The position numbers were made by a program, and so were the translations under genes. Shown here one piece after another: positions 1 to 9,788 of a stretch of 27,233 nucleotides of DNA (position 1 is its first letter; each line of letters begins with the position of its first letter). The stretch comes from Chara braunii. Taxonomy: Eukaryota > Streptophyta > Charophyceae > Charales > Characeae. Below the pieces are notes generated by a model. The model saw only the letters and a list, made by a program, of their open reading frames with translations, had not been told where the DNA came from and did no database searches. Location of the stretch: the NCBI GenBank assembly GCA_003427395.1, contig BFEA01000284.1:1452877-1480109 (forward strand), given 5' to 3'.

Positions 1-2
1 CA

Positions 3-2129
3 GTCACTGAGGTCAGATCATTCTTAGGAATGTGCGGCTACTATAGGAACTTCGTAAAGAACTATTCTACAGTCGCCTCTCCTTTGACTGATCTAACTCG
101 ACTTGACACACCGTGGAACTGGAGTGATGAGTGCGAGGGTGCTTTCAAGAGATTGAAGCATGCACTCATGAATCATGAGGTTCTCATGGTTCCCGATCCT
201 CAGAAGCCATTCATAGTGACCACTGACGCAAGCCAATACGACATTGGCGAAGTGTTGGCTCAACAGGATGGGAAAAAGTTGAGATCGATTGAGTACATGA
301 GCAAGAAGATGCCATCAAAGAAGTTGGCAAAGTCCACCTATGAAAGGGAACTCTATGCTCTATACAAAGCACTTGTCCATTGGAGACACTTCCTATTGGG
401 AAGATTCTTCTACTTGAGGACTGATCATCAGACCCTCAAATGGATCAAGACTCAACCGGTTCTTTCCGATGCACTCAAGCGATGGATTGAGGTCATAGAC
501 CAGTATGACTTCAAGCTTGAGTATTTGAAGGGAGAGTACAACACGTTTGCAGATGCGCCATCCCGTAGAGAAGATCACCTAGGTGCGCTAGTTTCTGACT
601 TTGGCATATCTGACGAAGTAACTCAATCGTTGGTGGGAGCCTATCAGGAAGACCTTGTCACGATGGACATCATTCACAAACTTCAGGCAAAAGACAAGGC
701 CACAGAAAGTGAGTTAGCGATGGTGGACGGGCTTCTCTATCTTGATAAGGCCGGAATAAAGAGACTAGTAGTTCCATCTAGTAAACCTTTGCGTAGTTAA
801 TTCTTAGGAGAATGCCATGATGCAACGGGACACTTTGGCTACAAGAAAACGAGTGCTAATCTAGTACAGCGATTTTGGTGGCCTGGGATGTTCGATGACG
901 CAAAGAAGTACGTACAAACCTGTCAGGTCTGTCAGCGGGACAAGCCACGAACTCAAGCGCCGCTTGGGTTGCTTAAGCCCTTACCTATTCCTGTTGTTCC
1001 AGGACAGAGTGTTTCCATGGATTTCATGGACACCCTAGTAGCTAGCAAGAGTGGTAAGAGGCACATCTTCGTCATCAAAGACCGATTCACCAAGTACGCT
1101 AGACTAGTTGCCATGCCAGAGAGCGCGAGGACTGACCATGTCATCAAGTTGTTTATAGACAACTGGGTGCGGGACTTTGATTTACCAAAGACTATCGTTA
1201 GTGATAGAGACGTCTGATTCACAAGTGAGCTATGGAAGAAGAGTGCGGAACAAATGGACAGTCAAGTTCAGATGACTTTAGGGAATCATCCCGAAGCCAA
1301 CGAACAAGCCGAATAGATGAATAGAGTTGTACAGCACTTGCTGAGGCATTACATCAAGCCCAGCCAAGATGATTGGGATGAGAAGTTGCCACTCATCGCC
1401 AATCTGTACAACAATGTTGTGCACAGCAGCACCGGCGTGAGTCCTAACCAGCTACACTTGGGATGGAAGCCTAGATCCACGTTAGACTTCCTCCTACCTG
1501 AAAATCGACCTGCTGCAACCCTAGGCACAATGGAATATGGTGTGCAGTATGAGAAGTTGCTGCAAGAAGATGTCGAGCACATGAAGAAAGCTCAACAAGC
1601 AATGATTGCTTCTGAGAATCAACATCGTAGACAATCCACATTTCAGGTAGGGGAACGTGTCTGGGTCAAGGCTAGCGAGCTAGGACATGAGTTCGGAATC
1701 TCTCGCAAGCTAATGCCCAAATACTTTGGTCCTTGGGAAGTCCTAGATATAGTGGGAGATGAGATGGATGGTCCCACTTATGTCATTCGTGTCCCTGGAC
1801 CCCTACGCACTCACCCAGTCTTTCATGCCTCAAAGCTTGCACCTTTCGCTGAGACTGATCAATTCCCTTCCAGGAGATCGATGCTGCCCCCAACCATGGA
1901 TGGACAAGTCGACATCGATGACATTGTGGATCACAGGGACATGCCTGTTGCAAAGCCGTTGGGTCGAGGAAGGCCTCCTAAACCCAAGAGAGAATATCGT
2001 GTCAGGTTCAGGCATCACACGGATCCCAAAGAAGATCGGTGGTTTACCAGGGAGGAACTGATTGAGACAGCTCCTCAGGTTGTGGCAGAATATGAAAGGA
2101 AGCTGAAAGGGAAGGCACCTACGAAGTAA
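3..2129 (+). pseudogene. Ty3/gypsy pol remnant A: RT end, RNase H, integrase, chromodomain
   Basis: One reading frame runs from the window edge to 2129 and is broken only by in-frame stops at 798 (TAA), 1215 (TGA) and 1314 (TAG). In order it shows the RT thumb (SFLGMCGYYRNF), RNase H with all four acidic positions (TTDAS, YERE, TDHQTL, FADAPSR), an integrase HHCC finger (CHDATGHF then CQVCQRDK), and an integrase core with SMDF, SDRD and a final E in ANEQAE. The usual Gly before that Gln-Ala-Glu is replaced by Glu. Spacing from the SDRD Asp to the last Glu is 35 residues, as in the D,D-35-E family. The C-terminus (about 1900-2110) is a chromodomain-like segment (YRVRF, DRWFTREEL, APQVVAEYE), which places it among chromoviruses. 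The product would copy and insert the retroelement. The stops fit CAA, CGA and CAG codons that lost a C to T, so it is dead. The 5' part lies outside the window. Confidence 0.93.
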
Positions 2130-2153
2130 GCATCTTAGCGGACTTTCGAAGCT

Positions 2154-2166
2154 AAGGGGGATGGAA
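2154..2166 (+). other. polypurine tract of element A
   Basis: A purine-rich run (AAGGGGGATGGAA) lies 25 bases after the pol stop and directly before a TGTGAGG LTR start. This is the usual place for the plus-strand DNA primer of an LTR retrotransposon. Confidence 0.75.
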
Positions 2167-3240
2167 TGTGAGGATTGAGCCCTCAAGTAGGGGCCTTGCC
2201 ATGATGTACATGTTCTGGGCTAAGGCCCCATCAAGCCTCGTGCCCGCCCTAAGTGAAGGCAGGCCAGCAAATCAACACGAGCCCTCTGTGCCAACATTTC
2301 ACGAAGTGGGGGCCATACAGTTGCAGCACGCCAGTTGGTTGGAGTGCACCGAGTCTCGGATTTCAGCAAATGCTGAAAACCCAGGGCCTCTGAGTTAGTT
2401 AGGCCCTGGATACTTGAACGTGAGGCCGGGAATGCATGCTGGGTATAGAGGCCGAAAATGCCAAAGGGAAATCGGCCCACTATCTGAATCTGGCCGCAGA
2501 CCTTGACGAAAGAGGTGCAACTGCATCCCCCGGGCCTCAACTGTATCGGCCTGGGTTCAGCCCCTGGGTCCCGGTCGCAGGCTGAAGGGAGGCCGCCCAC
2601 ACGCTGCACTGGCATATAGGCAAGCAGGGCGAGTGGGCAGGGATCTTGGCCAATGCAGGCATTGCGGGCACGCTGCGCAAATGTATGTGTGCTGCGTTGT
2701 GCATGAGCTGCGCTGCGCTAAGGTGAAGCAGGCTAGCGCTAGGCGGTAGGGCACTGCCTGCATGCATGGCACTGGCGGCCATAGCCGGGCCGCATGGGGG
2801 TGCAGGAGAGGTGATGGGCGAAGGTGGTCTTCGGAGGTGAAGGGCGTTGTGCGGGTACAAGGGAGAGTGTGGGTGAAGAGGACACGTACCTGGTGGAGGT
2901 GGAGGTCGGCATTGGTGTTGACATCATCACTCGCTGGTAGTCAAGTTGTCTGGTTGCTTTCATTGCTGTAGTTGTAGGCTTAGTCTGTAGAGTAGATAGG
3001 GCGCCTGGCGCCATTCATGAGAGAGAGATACATTGGGTCATGCTGTTGGTGTTGCCCTGTAGGGCATGGACATTGACTCACGATTCTTCTGTATCATTCT
3101 CAATTGGATGGTTACTCGGTTCCATTGTGCTATCTGCTTTGGCTTTGACTACTTGGACTTCAGTGTGATTTTGCATTCTGGATTTCTGTGCTTCGTCCAT
3201 ATTCATGTTCCTTGCACTTTTTATAGTTTTTGACTTTTAA
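2167..3240 (+). repeat. 3' LTR of element A (3' edge uncertain)
   Basis: It starts TGTGAGGATT right after the polypurine tract. The first 700 bases are GC-rich. It shares ordered landmarks with the minus-strand LTR at 4638-5676: a CCCTAAGTGAAGGCAGGC block, a CGCCAGTTGGTTG block, a TACCTGGTG segment, and the paired GGCGCC..GGCGCC near 3000. I cannot find a clear CA end. The distance from the GGCGCC pair in the other LTR would predict an end near 3340, inside a poly-T run, so the right edge could be anywhere from about 3200 to 3340. ORFs here are accidental. Confidence 0.7.
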
Positions 3241-3350
3241 CTCAAGTTTGGTTAGGAATTTTGACATGACTCTGAGGCAAAAGTGGTTTGCATTGTTATT
3301 CTGCATGACATACTTGTTTTTTCAGATTTTTTTTTTTTTTTTTTTTTAAT
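3220..3350 (+). repeat. dispersed repeat R, copy 1, with poly-T
   Basis: An AT-rich block with the core GAGGCAAAAGTGGTTTGCATT, followed by a CAT..ACATA segment and a run of about 20 T. The same order occurs at 3600-3740 and 7515-7640. It may overlap the end of LTR A. Confidence 0.5.
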
Positions 3351-3506
3351 GGCCCGGACATTTCCGGACCTGACCAGACTTCCGGACCGTCCGGATCCCC
3401 CCATGTCCGGAGGTCCGGAAATGTCTGGAATTCCAGACGTCTAGAAACTACCGGACACGGGTCCGGTTCCATGTCCGGAAATGTCCGGGTCCGGGTGTAG
3501 CCATGG
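3351..3506. repeat. cluster of CCGG/TCCGGA motifs, 1
   Basis: Eleven CCGG cores in about 150 bases, mostly as TCCGGA, GTCCGGA or GTCCGGG. They are separated by 5-15 bases with short linkers such as AAATG. No ORF of interest is present. It follows the poly-T of repeat R, and a second smaller cluster follows another R copy at 3750. Confidence 0.7.
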
Positions 3507-3599
3507 TTCAAAGGGGATAAGATAGGGAATAACTTCAATAAAGAGGTTTAGAGGGGGGATGCTTAATTCATTCTATAATTTTTTATCAAAATATTATTT

Positions 3600-3740
3600 T
3601 CTTGTTCTGTTTTATTTTTTATCTTCATATCTGTTGAGTAATCAAAGATGGCCTCAAGCCAAAAGTTGTTCTTATTACTGATATGAACAACATAATTTTT
3701 TTCCAGATTTTTTTGAATTTTTTTTTTCGGAAAAAAAAAA
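3600..3740 (+). repeat. dispersed repeat R, copy 2
   Basis: Aligns by eye with copies 1 and 3: a TTCTGTTTTATTTTTTATC lead, then CAAGCCAAAAGTTGTT, then AACAACATAATTTTTTTCCAGA and poly-T. Between copy 1 and this copy (3507-3600) I see only AT-rich unique sequence. Confidence 0.5.
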
Positions 3741-3749
3741 GTTGTTTGC

Positions 3750-3846
3750 GCAGGGCCGGATTTTCCATATCCGGAATTAATCCGGAAATTTCATCCGGAT
3801 TGAAAATTTTGGATAAAACTGGTCTGTCGGATATCCGGATTTGCTA
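3750..3846. repeat. cluster of CCGG/TCCGGA motifs, 2
   Basis: Five CCGG cores in about 90 bases, embedded as TATCCGGA, AATCCGGA and CATCCGGA in otherwise AT-rich DNA. It lies directly downstream of repeat R copy 2, as cluster 1 lies downstream of copy 1. Confidence 0.6.
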
Positions 3847-3873
3847 CTTAGCTAATATTTGATTGATGATAAA

Positions 3874-4509
3874 CTAAGTGGGTGGAGGGGGAGAATGGGG
3901 CGCAGCGGGGGAAGAAGGTTCGCGCTTTGGGGAGGGGGGGAAAAGATCGGGGGGGGACNCGGGGTTGGTGGGGATGAGTGCATTTGGGGGAAGTAGTGGA
4001 GGAGCGGGATACACAGCTTGTGGGATAATCTGAGTGTAGTTGGGGATAGTTGAGGTGATAGTGGAGGTGGATAAAAGGGGTTTTGATTGGTTGGGGATGG
4101 TTGATGACTTTGTGACGGCGGGGGTTTTCGCCTTGGGCGAGAGGGGAGGTGGAGTGGCCACGGTGGAGGTAGTGGTGGATGAACATGGCGATGATGTTGA
4201 TGTGGAGGTCGAAGCGGAGGCTTGTCCGGAGGAGGGGGTGGTTTGGGGTGTGGAGGAGGGGGGTGTGGTCGTGGTGACGACCGTGATGGTGAGGGTGTTT
4301 CCCTCGAGCGCGGTGACAGCGTCGGAGATGGCGGCCATGGTGGTGCTGATGGAGTCAAGGGAGGATTGGAGGGCGGTCAACGTTCGGAGGAAAGTTGCGA
4401 GTTCCGGGGTGGCGATGGTCGAAGTTGGCGGATTGCCTGCGAGTTCGCGGGCAATGCTGTCGATGGAGCCGGAGCGAAGATCAGACATGTTGATGGATGA
4501 TTGGTCCAT
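3874..4509 (-). pseudogene. Gag-like N-terminal fragment of element B
   Basis: A 211-codon open frame starts with ATG at 4509 and has one unresolved base (3959). The first ~75 residues look helical and heptad-like (RELAGN, LRTLTALQSSLDSIS, AAISDAVTALEG). The rest is a long Ser/Thr/Pro-rich stretch with no globular domain. The same frame stays open upstream through an Ala-rich stretch to near 4630, so the true start may lie further 5'. It sits directly downstream, in the same direction, of the LTR at 4638-5676, which is why I read it as the 5' end of a retrotransposon gag. No capsid core, zinc knuckle or pol follows: the element is cut off near 3870, where the sequence becomes AT-rich. The assignment rests on position and composition, and a different low-complexity ORF is possible. 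Confidence 0.5.
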
Positions 4510-4637
4510 GTTGGGGGAAGAGGGGGTGGAGGACGCGGCCGGAACAGATGTGGAGGATGCAGCGGCAGCAGTGGCAGTGGCAGCAGCAGCGGCGTCGGCG
4601 GCGGCGTGTTGGGAGTTCTTGGTTTGGCGTGGTGGCC

Positions 4638-5676
4638 TGTGAGGATGGGGGACACAATTTCTTTATCTATAAATTCAAAATAGGGATAATTGCCGAGATT
4701 TCAAAGGGAGTAAGGTTGGGGGGGAAGGGAAAGTGGGAATTAATTTTGAGTAAATAAATTTATTGCAAGGAAGATGAGCAATAGCGAACTTCAGCAATCA
4801 AGCAGCATCATACATATGAGTCCAGATAGTCGTGACCTCGAACCAACAGCAGAATTGCATCACGAGTTTCACCAAATAAGAACACACCAAGAGTTCATAA
4901 TTGACAATGCTGAAATAGTCCCATCATCATCATCAACGAAGAACCAAAGTTGATATCCTATTTGGCGCTCGGCGCCCAGACTACATATGGCAGATCCTAT
5001 CTAGCCTATACGACAATGCCGAAGTGGACGACAACAGCTCTCCCGAAGTACGAGCAGATAGCGGCCAATGCCGCACGCTTCCAGTACCAGGTATGTCTCT
5101 CGCCTCACTCACGACCTCGTTCCCCAACACACAGACGCCACTTGCACCCAAGGACCACCCTGCGCCGCAGCCAGCTTACAGCAGCGCAGCTCGGCTATGG
5201 CTGCCTGCTCCTTCCTGCTCGCCCGTGAGCGCGTGAGTGCCAGCGAGCTTCAGCGCAGCAGCACTTGCGCAGCATGCAGCCAGCACCCGAATGACGAATG
5301 TGGAGGCAGGCCCTTTGCTATATCGAAGTGGCCTGCCTGCGTTTAGTCCCAGGAAGCTTCCAGTAGGCCCCGGTAGCCTGAGGCCCAGCACAATGGCCTT
5401 GGGCCTGAGGTGGTTGCATGTACCCAACTGCCTTGGCCTGTGTTTGGCCCAGTACCCGTATCCAGCCCAGGGCCTGCTTTCCATACATTCACACAGGCGG
5501 CCAAGGGCCTGGGTTCTCTCAACCAACTGGCGCTGCGCAACTGCCTGAATTTCCTTGAGTTGTGTGGTGACCGAAATAGGGGCCCTCAGGCCCTCGTCGT
5601 GCCTGCCTTCACTTAGGGCGGCCGACGTGATACTTGGCAGGGCCAAAAAGGGGCTCATAGGGGCATAAGCCTCGCA
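4638..5676 (-). repeat. LTR of element B (5' LTR or former solo LTR)
   Basis: On the minus strand it starts TGCGAGGCTT at 5676 and ends ATCCTCACA at 4638, giving near-perfect inverted termini (TGYGAGG / CCTCACA). It shares ordered landmarks with LTR A, listed there, but is too diverged to align throughout. A Gag-like frame follows it, so it acts as a 5' LTR. No polypurine tract precedes it. I see no TGG-type primer site just after 4638, so the priming tRNA is unknown. The ORFs it contains on both strands are accidental. Confidence 0.7.
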
Positions 5677-5886
5677 TTATTCCGACTTGGAATTTTATTT
5701 ATTCAAAATTAATTCAAAATATGGGTAGAACGAAATTTTAGGAGAAGAGAAATTTTCTCAACGAAATTTTCAAAAATAAACGCTTGAAGAGGGGTCGAAT
5801 CGCGGTGGGTAGAATCGCGCGGGGGAATTGAAGTGTGCGGGGGGGAGGAATGGGGGCGGGAGGCGGGGGTCGGACACGGTGGGCAG
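5677..5886. other. unassigned AT-rich to G-rich transition
   Basis: No gene is seen. The left part has repeated GAAATTTT motifs (near 5730, 5748, 5762). The right part turns G-rich and contains two GTAGAAT/GTCGAATCGCG phrases before the minisatellite. Confidence 0.4.
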
Positions 5887-6085
5887 GAGCGCGAGCGGGA
5901 GCCGGAGTGGGATCGGAATCGGGGGGGCGGGAGTGGGATCGGGCGCGATGGGCGGGAGCGGGATTGGGGTCGGGTGTTGGAGCGGGAGCCGGAGTGGGAT
6001 CGAAATCTTGGGGGCGGGAGTGGGATCGGGCGCGATGGGTGCGGATTGGGGTCGGGTGTTGGAGTGGGAGCGGGATCGGAGTCGG
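5887..6085. repeat. GC-rich minisatellite, ~85-bp unit
   Basis: Two full units start at 5893 and 5980 and a partial one at 6062 (periods 87 and 82). Each begins GAGCGGGAGCCGGAGTGGGATCG-like and ends GGTCGGGTGTTG. Within units there are shorter GGGATCGG and GGGCGGGAG echoes. Long Gly/Arg- or Pro/Ser-rich ORFs here are composition artefacts. Confidence 0.75.
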
Positions 6086-6107
6086 AGGGGGAGCAAGATC
6101 GAGGTCG

Positions 6108-6335
6108 CGACAAGAAGAAGAAGAAGAAAAGAATAAAAAAATAAAATTATCGTCGATTACTTATCTGCGCCGTGGAACAGAGACGGCAACGACGAGGATG
6201 ACGTGGCGCAACGACGAGGACAATGAGCACGACGACGGCGATTTCGACTATGACATGGCACGACGACGAAGTTCTCGACGATGATGACGTGGCACGGCGA
6301 CGACGATGACGATAACGATGATGACGTGGGGGAGA
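6108..6335. repeat. AAG run and degenerate GAC/GAT triplet array
   Basis: A short AAGAAG run is followed by about 160 bases dominated by CGACGA, GATGAC and GACGAT triplets. Embedded are three copies of TGACGTGG (6199, 6285, 6322) and one TGACATGG (6250), an ACGT-core octamer that plant bZIP factors bind. No supported gene is present. The ORFs here follow from the triplet periodicity. Confidence 0.6.
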
Positions 6336-7160
6336 CAGGGAGAGCCAAGGGAGGGGGGAGAGAGGGAGAGAGTGAGCGCACACACACTCACTCACTCGAC
6401 ATGACTGAGGGTCGGACGTATAGACAGTGATAAGGATACAAAGTCGAAGTCTTGGATTCCGAATGCCGAAAACAGGAGCAAGTCACACTGAGTACGATTA
6501 CAGCAGCTGAAATTGGTACGAGACTGGTTGCCCGTACTGTACGGGGAACCGATATAAGTGTCGGTGACACGTACGGTAGCAGGGGCATCTCTGCAAAAGC
6601 CCCGAGGGCAGAACTGAAAAATGCGGTATTTGAAAGTGGCGCTCGAATTGTAGCATGGCGCAAGTTGTCCAAAATCCGACGGTACCAAAGGAGGGGTTTG
6701 GAAAAAGGGTGCCAGGCCAAAAACAACAACAAAATAGACCAGGGGTCGAGCCCTGGCGGAGTCCGTAACATCGCGGGTCATGCCAGGCTGGGTACCCGGA
6801 TGGGTACCAGGTTATGAGTCGGGTGCCCGATGTTGGGACCTTTGGTTCTCGAGTCAAGTCCCGACCCTTGAGACGTGATTTATGGTTAAGATGTGCACAA
6901 CAGGGAAATCTGGAATGAGGAGGCAATAGGGAGGGAAAATGTTAGCTGAAGGATTAAGACGGGATCGTCGATGCCATGTACCCAAGATGGGGCTTGGGAC
7001 TACCAGAGCCTTAAATCGGGGAATAGATGGTGAAGTTGCAAAGAGATGCAGGAAATTGATAAAGGCGGCCCTCCTCGAAGGAGGACCTCCAGAAAAATAA
7101 TACCCAGAAACAAGTAGCACAGGAATAAGGGGGATCAACGACACCAAGGAAAATAGCGCC
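6336..7160. other. unassigned intergenic or decayed repeat DNA
   Basis: GA-rich at the left (GGGAGAGAGGGAGAGAG near 6355). A 121-codon ORF at 6452-6817 (+) has no recognisable domain and an overlapping ORF on the other strand. Local doublets such as GGGTACCCGGATGGGTACC (6790) are present. Nothing else could be supported. Confidence 0.35.
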
Positions 7161-7498
7161 TTGGTGCCGACACAAGAGGTCCTAGCATGCGGCCTAGGAG
7201 GCCACCTGAATGCGACATTCGAAAAGCCTAAGGGCCATGAACCAAGCAAGGAGGGTGCGAAAGGACTAGTAGGTGCCACCTAAACAAGTGCCCAAGCAAG
7301 GGTAATATGAGAAAGTAAATGGCCTTTGGGAGCCAAAATGAAAAAGGCTAACAAAAGAGAGGGGAGCCTCCATTTTGAGGCTTCTACACCTTGAAATTGA
7401 GAAGGGACTCGAAAGGGATGCAACGGATCACAAGGGCCTTAATTGTGGAGTTCCCAGGTACGTTGAACCTGAAAAATGAGGAGAAGAGAGCCTAGTGT
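7161..7498. repeat. repeat P, copy 1 (uninterrupted)
   Basis: About 338 bases, from TTGGTGCCGACACAAGAGGTC to GAGCCTAGTGT, recur at 7764-8046 plus 17180-17240 at roughly 90% identity by eye. Copy 1 carries the unbroken sequence CCTTAATTGTGGAGTTCCC at 7439, which is where copy 2 has been split by element C. Confidence 0.85.
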
Positions 7499-7514
7499 AT
7501 AAATTGGTTTTGTG

Positions 7515-7640
7515 ATTCTGTTATTTTCTTTTTTATCGTCGATTCGGTGAGGAATTCTAATGTGACCCTTAGCCAAAAGTCGTTTGTATTGCAATTCTAC
7601 ACAACATATTTTCTTTTCTGGAATTTTTTGAATGTTGTTT
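7515..7640 (+). repeat. dispersed repeat R, copy 3
   Basis: TTCTGTTATTTTCTTTTTTATC, then TAGCCAAAAGTCGTTTGTATT, then CACAACATATTTTCTTTTCTG and T-rich. Same order as the copies at 3220 and 3600. It lies between the two P copies. Confidence 0.5.
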
Positions 7641-7723
7641 TCCTGCATTGGGCCTGCTCGGAACCTGACTACGACAAGCAAGGAGGGCCTGCTCGGCAAC
7701 TCCTTGGTCGGTGCATGCGACCT

Positions 7724-7799
7724 AGAGGTCGTAGCATGCGGCCTGGTTCCCCCCCTCTCTCTCTTGGTCGGAGCCAAGAGGTCGTAGCGTGCGGCCTAG
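7724..7799. repeat. 53-bp tandem duplication before repeat P copy 2
   Basis: GAGGTCGTAGC(A/G)TGCGGCCT occurs at 7725 and again at 7778. Just upstream, GCATGCGACCT-AG-AGGTCGTAGCATGC (from 7713) can fold as an imperfect hairpin. Confidence 0.55.
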
Positions 7800-8046
7800 G
7801 AGGCCACCTGACTACGACATTAGAAAAGCCTGAGGGCCATGAACCAAGCAAGGAGGGTGCAAAAGGACTAGCAGGTGCCACCTAAACAAGTGCCCAAGCA
7901 CGGGTAATCTGAAAAAATAAATGAGGTTTGGGAGCCAAAATGAAAAAGGCTAGAAAAAGAGAGGGAGAGCCTCAATTTCGAGGCTTCTACACCTTGAAAT
8001 TGAGAAGGGACTCGAAAGGGATGCAACGGATCACAAGGGCCTTAAT
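7764..8046. repeat. repeat P, copy 2, left part
   Basis: Matches 7161-7443 closely, including the phrases GGCCACCTGA.TACGACATT and CCTTGAAATTGAGAAGGG. It stops abruptly at CCTTAAT, where element C begins, and resumes at 17180. Confidence 0.85.
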
Positions 8047-9027
8047 TGCAATCAGACTCACTTTCTTCCCACTTCACACACATGCAAACAGGTGGAGATT
8101 TACAGTGTCGCATGGCGCCCACTCAAAGCTTAGAGATGTGGAAATCAAGAACACAGTTCTGACACAAGCTCTCTTCCACAGGCTATGGCGCATCAGCGCC
8201 TGAACATCTTGACCTTCGTCACTGTGTCCAACCCCACTGTTCACACACAAACTCTGGATCACCCTGAATACCACCACACACATACACTATGTCTAATTTC
8301 CTCCTACAGCGGCTATGGCCGGACTACCACTACTGACTATGGCGACAATCTCTCTTTAGCCCACTTCGTCTTCGGGCAACCTGTCGACCACCTTCGCACA
8401 AGACGCTGTAGCAGCGCTTCTGCATGGCTTACGCAGCGAATGAACGAATTGTTGAGCGCTGCCTCTTGATTTATACTTTTGTAACTCGTTGGTCTGCCCC
8501 TTTCTCAGGCCCTTGGTGCACATTGTCCCACACGGTACTTGCTTGACTGGACTCTGACTGACTGGAACCCGTGCCGCTGACTGCATGGGATTGCACTGCC
8601 AACTCGATGCAGTCGCACTGCCGACGTAACAAAGTTGGCTCACCACTTGCCAACTTGCCTCTGACTAAAGACTCGCCACTTTTGCCCACTTGCCTCTGAC
8701 TAAACGTGAGACACTTCGAAAGGCCAGTTCCGGACCTTTCGAAAGGCTGTGGACTTGGCCTTTCGGGTACTTTAGCAACTACGATCTTGACCTTTCAAAA
8801 TACCTACAACTACGACCTCTACAAAGCTGTGACTCCTAATCCACAGACCTACAAATCGAACCCCTACCACTACACAAACCTACGGCAGACGACAAATACT
8901 GCCAAAACACAGATCAAGGGTTTAAACACTCGGGTGTCGACTCGATACTGTAGATGTGCAAAGTGAGGTCTGGGGATTGAATTCTAGGGCCCGCATCTGT
9001 GATTGCAGACAGGTGAAAACCGTTTCA
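8047..9027 (-). repeat. 3' LTR of element C
   Basis: 981 bases, minus orientation, starting TGAAACGG at 9027 and ending GATTGCA at 8047. Aligns along its length with 16120-17179. It has only two copies of the 33-base unit that is present five times in the other LTR, and a ~20-base segment near 8515-8540 (GTGCACATTGTCCCACAC) absent from the other LTR. Upstream on the minus strand is only a weak polypurine tract (GGCGGGAG, 9028-9035). Confidence 0.9.
8469..8475 (-). promoter_or_regulatory. putative LTR TATA box (3' LTR)
   Basis: TATAAAT on the minus strand inside AGTATAAATC, conserved at the matching position of the other LTR (16544-16550). In the 3' LTR it would drive transcription out of the element. 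Confidence 0.45.
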
Positions 9028-9054
9028 CTCCCGCCGAGGTCCTCTGAGAATACT

Positions 9055-9788
9055 TCCGTCTAAGGTGGGAACTATTGGCTCCATGTCCTGAAGACATCCT
9101 CACCCACTATCCCTTCAATGTGATATCTTCCATCCATATCTGGAGGAATCATAGATCTGCGTGATGGGAACTATTGGCTTGTGACGCAAGGTAACAACTT
9201 CGATGCATGGAACACTGGGTAGGTGTGGAGTTGTGCTGGGATCTCAATAGTATAGGACGACCCATCTTCTCCGCCCTTAACTTCTAGGACTGGCCACGGT
9301 CCTCTATACGCAGGCAACAACTTTTGTGAGATGTTTTCCTCAGGGGCAAACTCTTTTGACTTGACGCAGACTAAGTCGCCTACTTGAAACTGTGAGGGGC
9401 GATGATGCTTGTTAGCTTGCTCTATCATTCTGTGTTGGGCTTTCCGGAGGTTGTCAACAACGGTAGCTATCTCTTTCTCGTGCTGTATCGCAAACTCTCG
9501 TGTACCGGGCGGTAGCCTCTGAATCTGATCCCGGTTAAGTCCTTCAAATGGTTTGCGCGCTCTAAAGGACTTGTGCAACTCGTTGGGAGTGCGACACATC
9601 GATAAGTGCACGCTATTATTGTAGGCACTGGCCACCTTTGGGAGCATCTCATCCCAATTGATCTGATTGGGCCTAATGTACATTCTGAGAACTTGCTGCA
9701 AGAGCTTGTTCATCTGTTCAGTCTGGCCGTTAGTCTCAGGATGACGACCAGATGACATCAGCAACTTTGAGCCATAAACTTTCATCAA
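9055..9788 (-). pseudogene. element C integrase C-terminal half
   Basis: A 205-codon open frame carries the integrase catalytic Glu in RHPETNGQTEQ, then the long linker and SH3-like fold (FQVGDLVCVKSKEF, LLPAYRGPWPVLE) and the YPVFHASKLLP signature before the chromodomain. An in-frame TAG at about 9171 ends it. The frame continues with FPSRRSM and PDMDGRYHIEGIV, which match the equivalent part of element A (FPSRRSM, TMDGQVDIDDIV). The chromodomain itself is largely missing before the LTR. A 15-base direct repeat (AGCCAATAGTTCCCA on the minus strand, near 9171 and 9071) brackets this damaged tail and could mark a local deletion or duplication. Confidence 0.88.

Noticed and set aside
2220-3014. 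Overlapping ORFs of 70-131 codons on both strands
   Set aside because: They lie within LTR A, are GC-driven, and have no recognisable domain.
4040-4642. 200-codon Val/Gly/Glu-rich ORF on the plus strand
   Set aside because: Antisense of the Ser/Thr/Pro-rich Gag-like frame. The low complexity keeps both strands open.
5176-5658. 160-codon minus-strand ORF ahead of the Gag-like frame
   Set aside because: It lies wholly inside LTR B and has no domain. The homologous LTR A does not preserve the frame.
5828-6284. Several long Gly/Arg/Ser ORFs
   Set aside because: All overlap the 85-bp minisatellite and the triplet array; open frames follow from composition.
6735-6760. GGGTCGAGCCC, resembling a tRNA or SINE B box
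   Set aside because: No matching A box at the right distance and no cloverleaf could be drawn.
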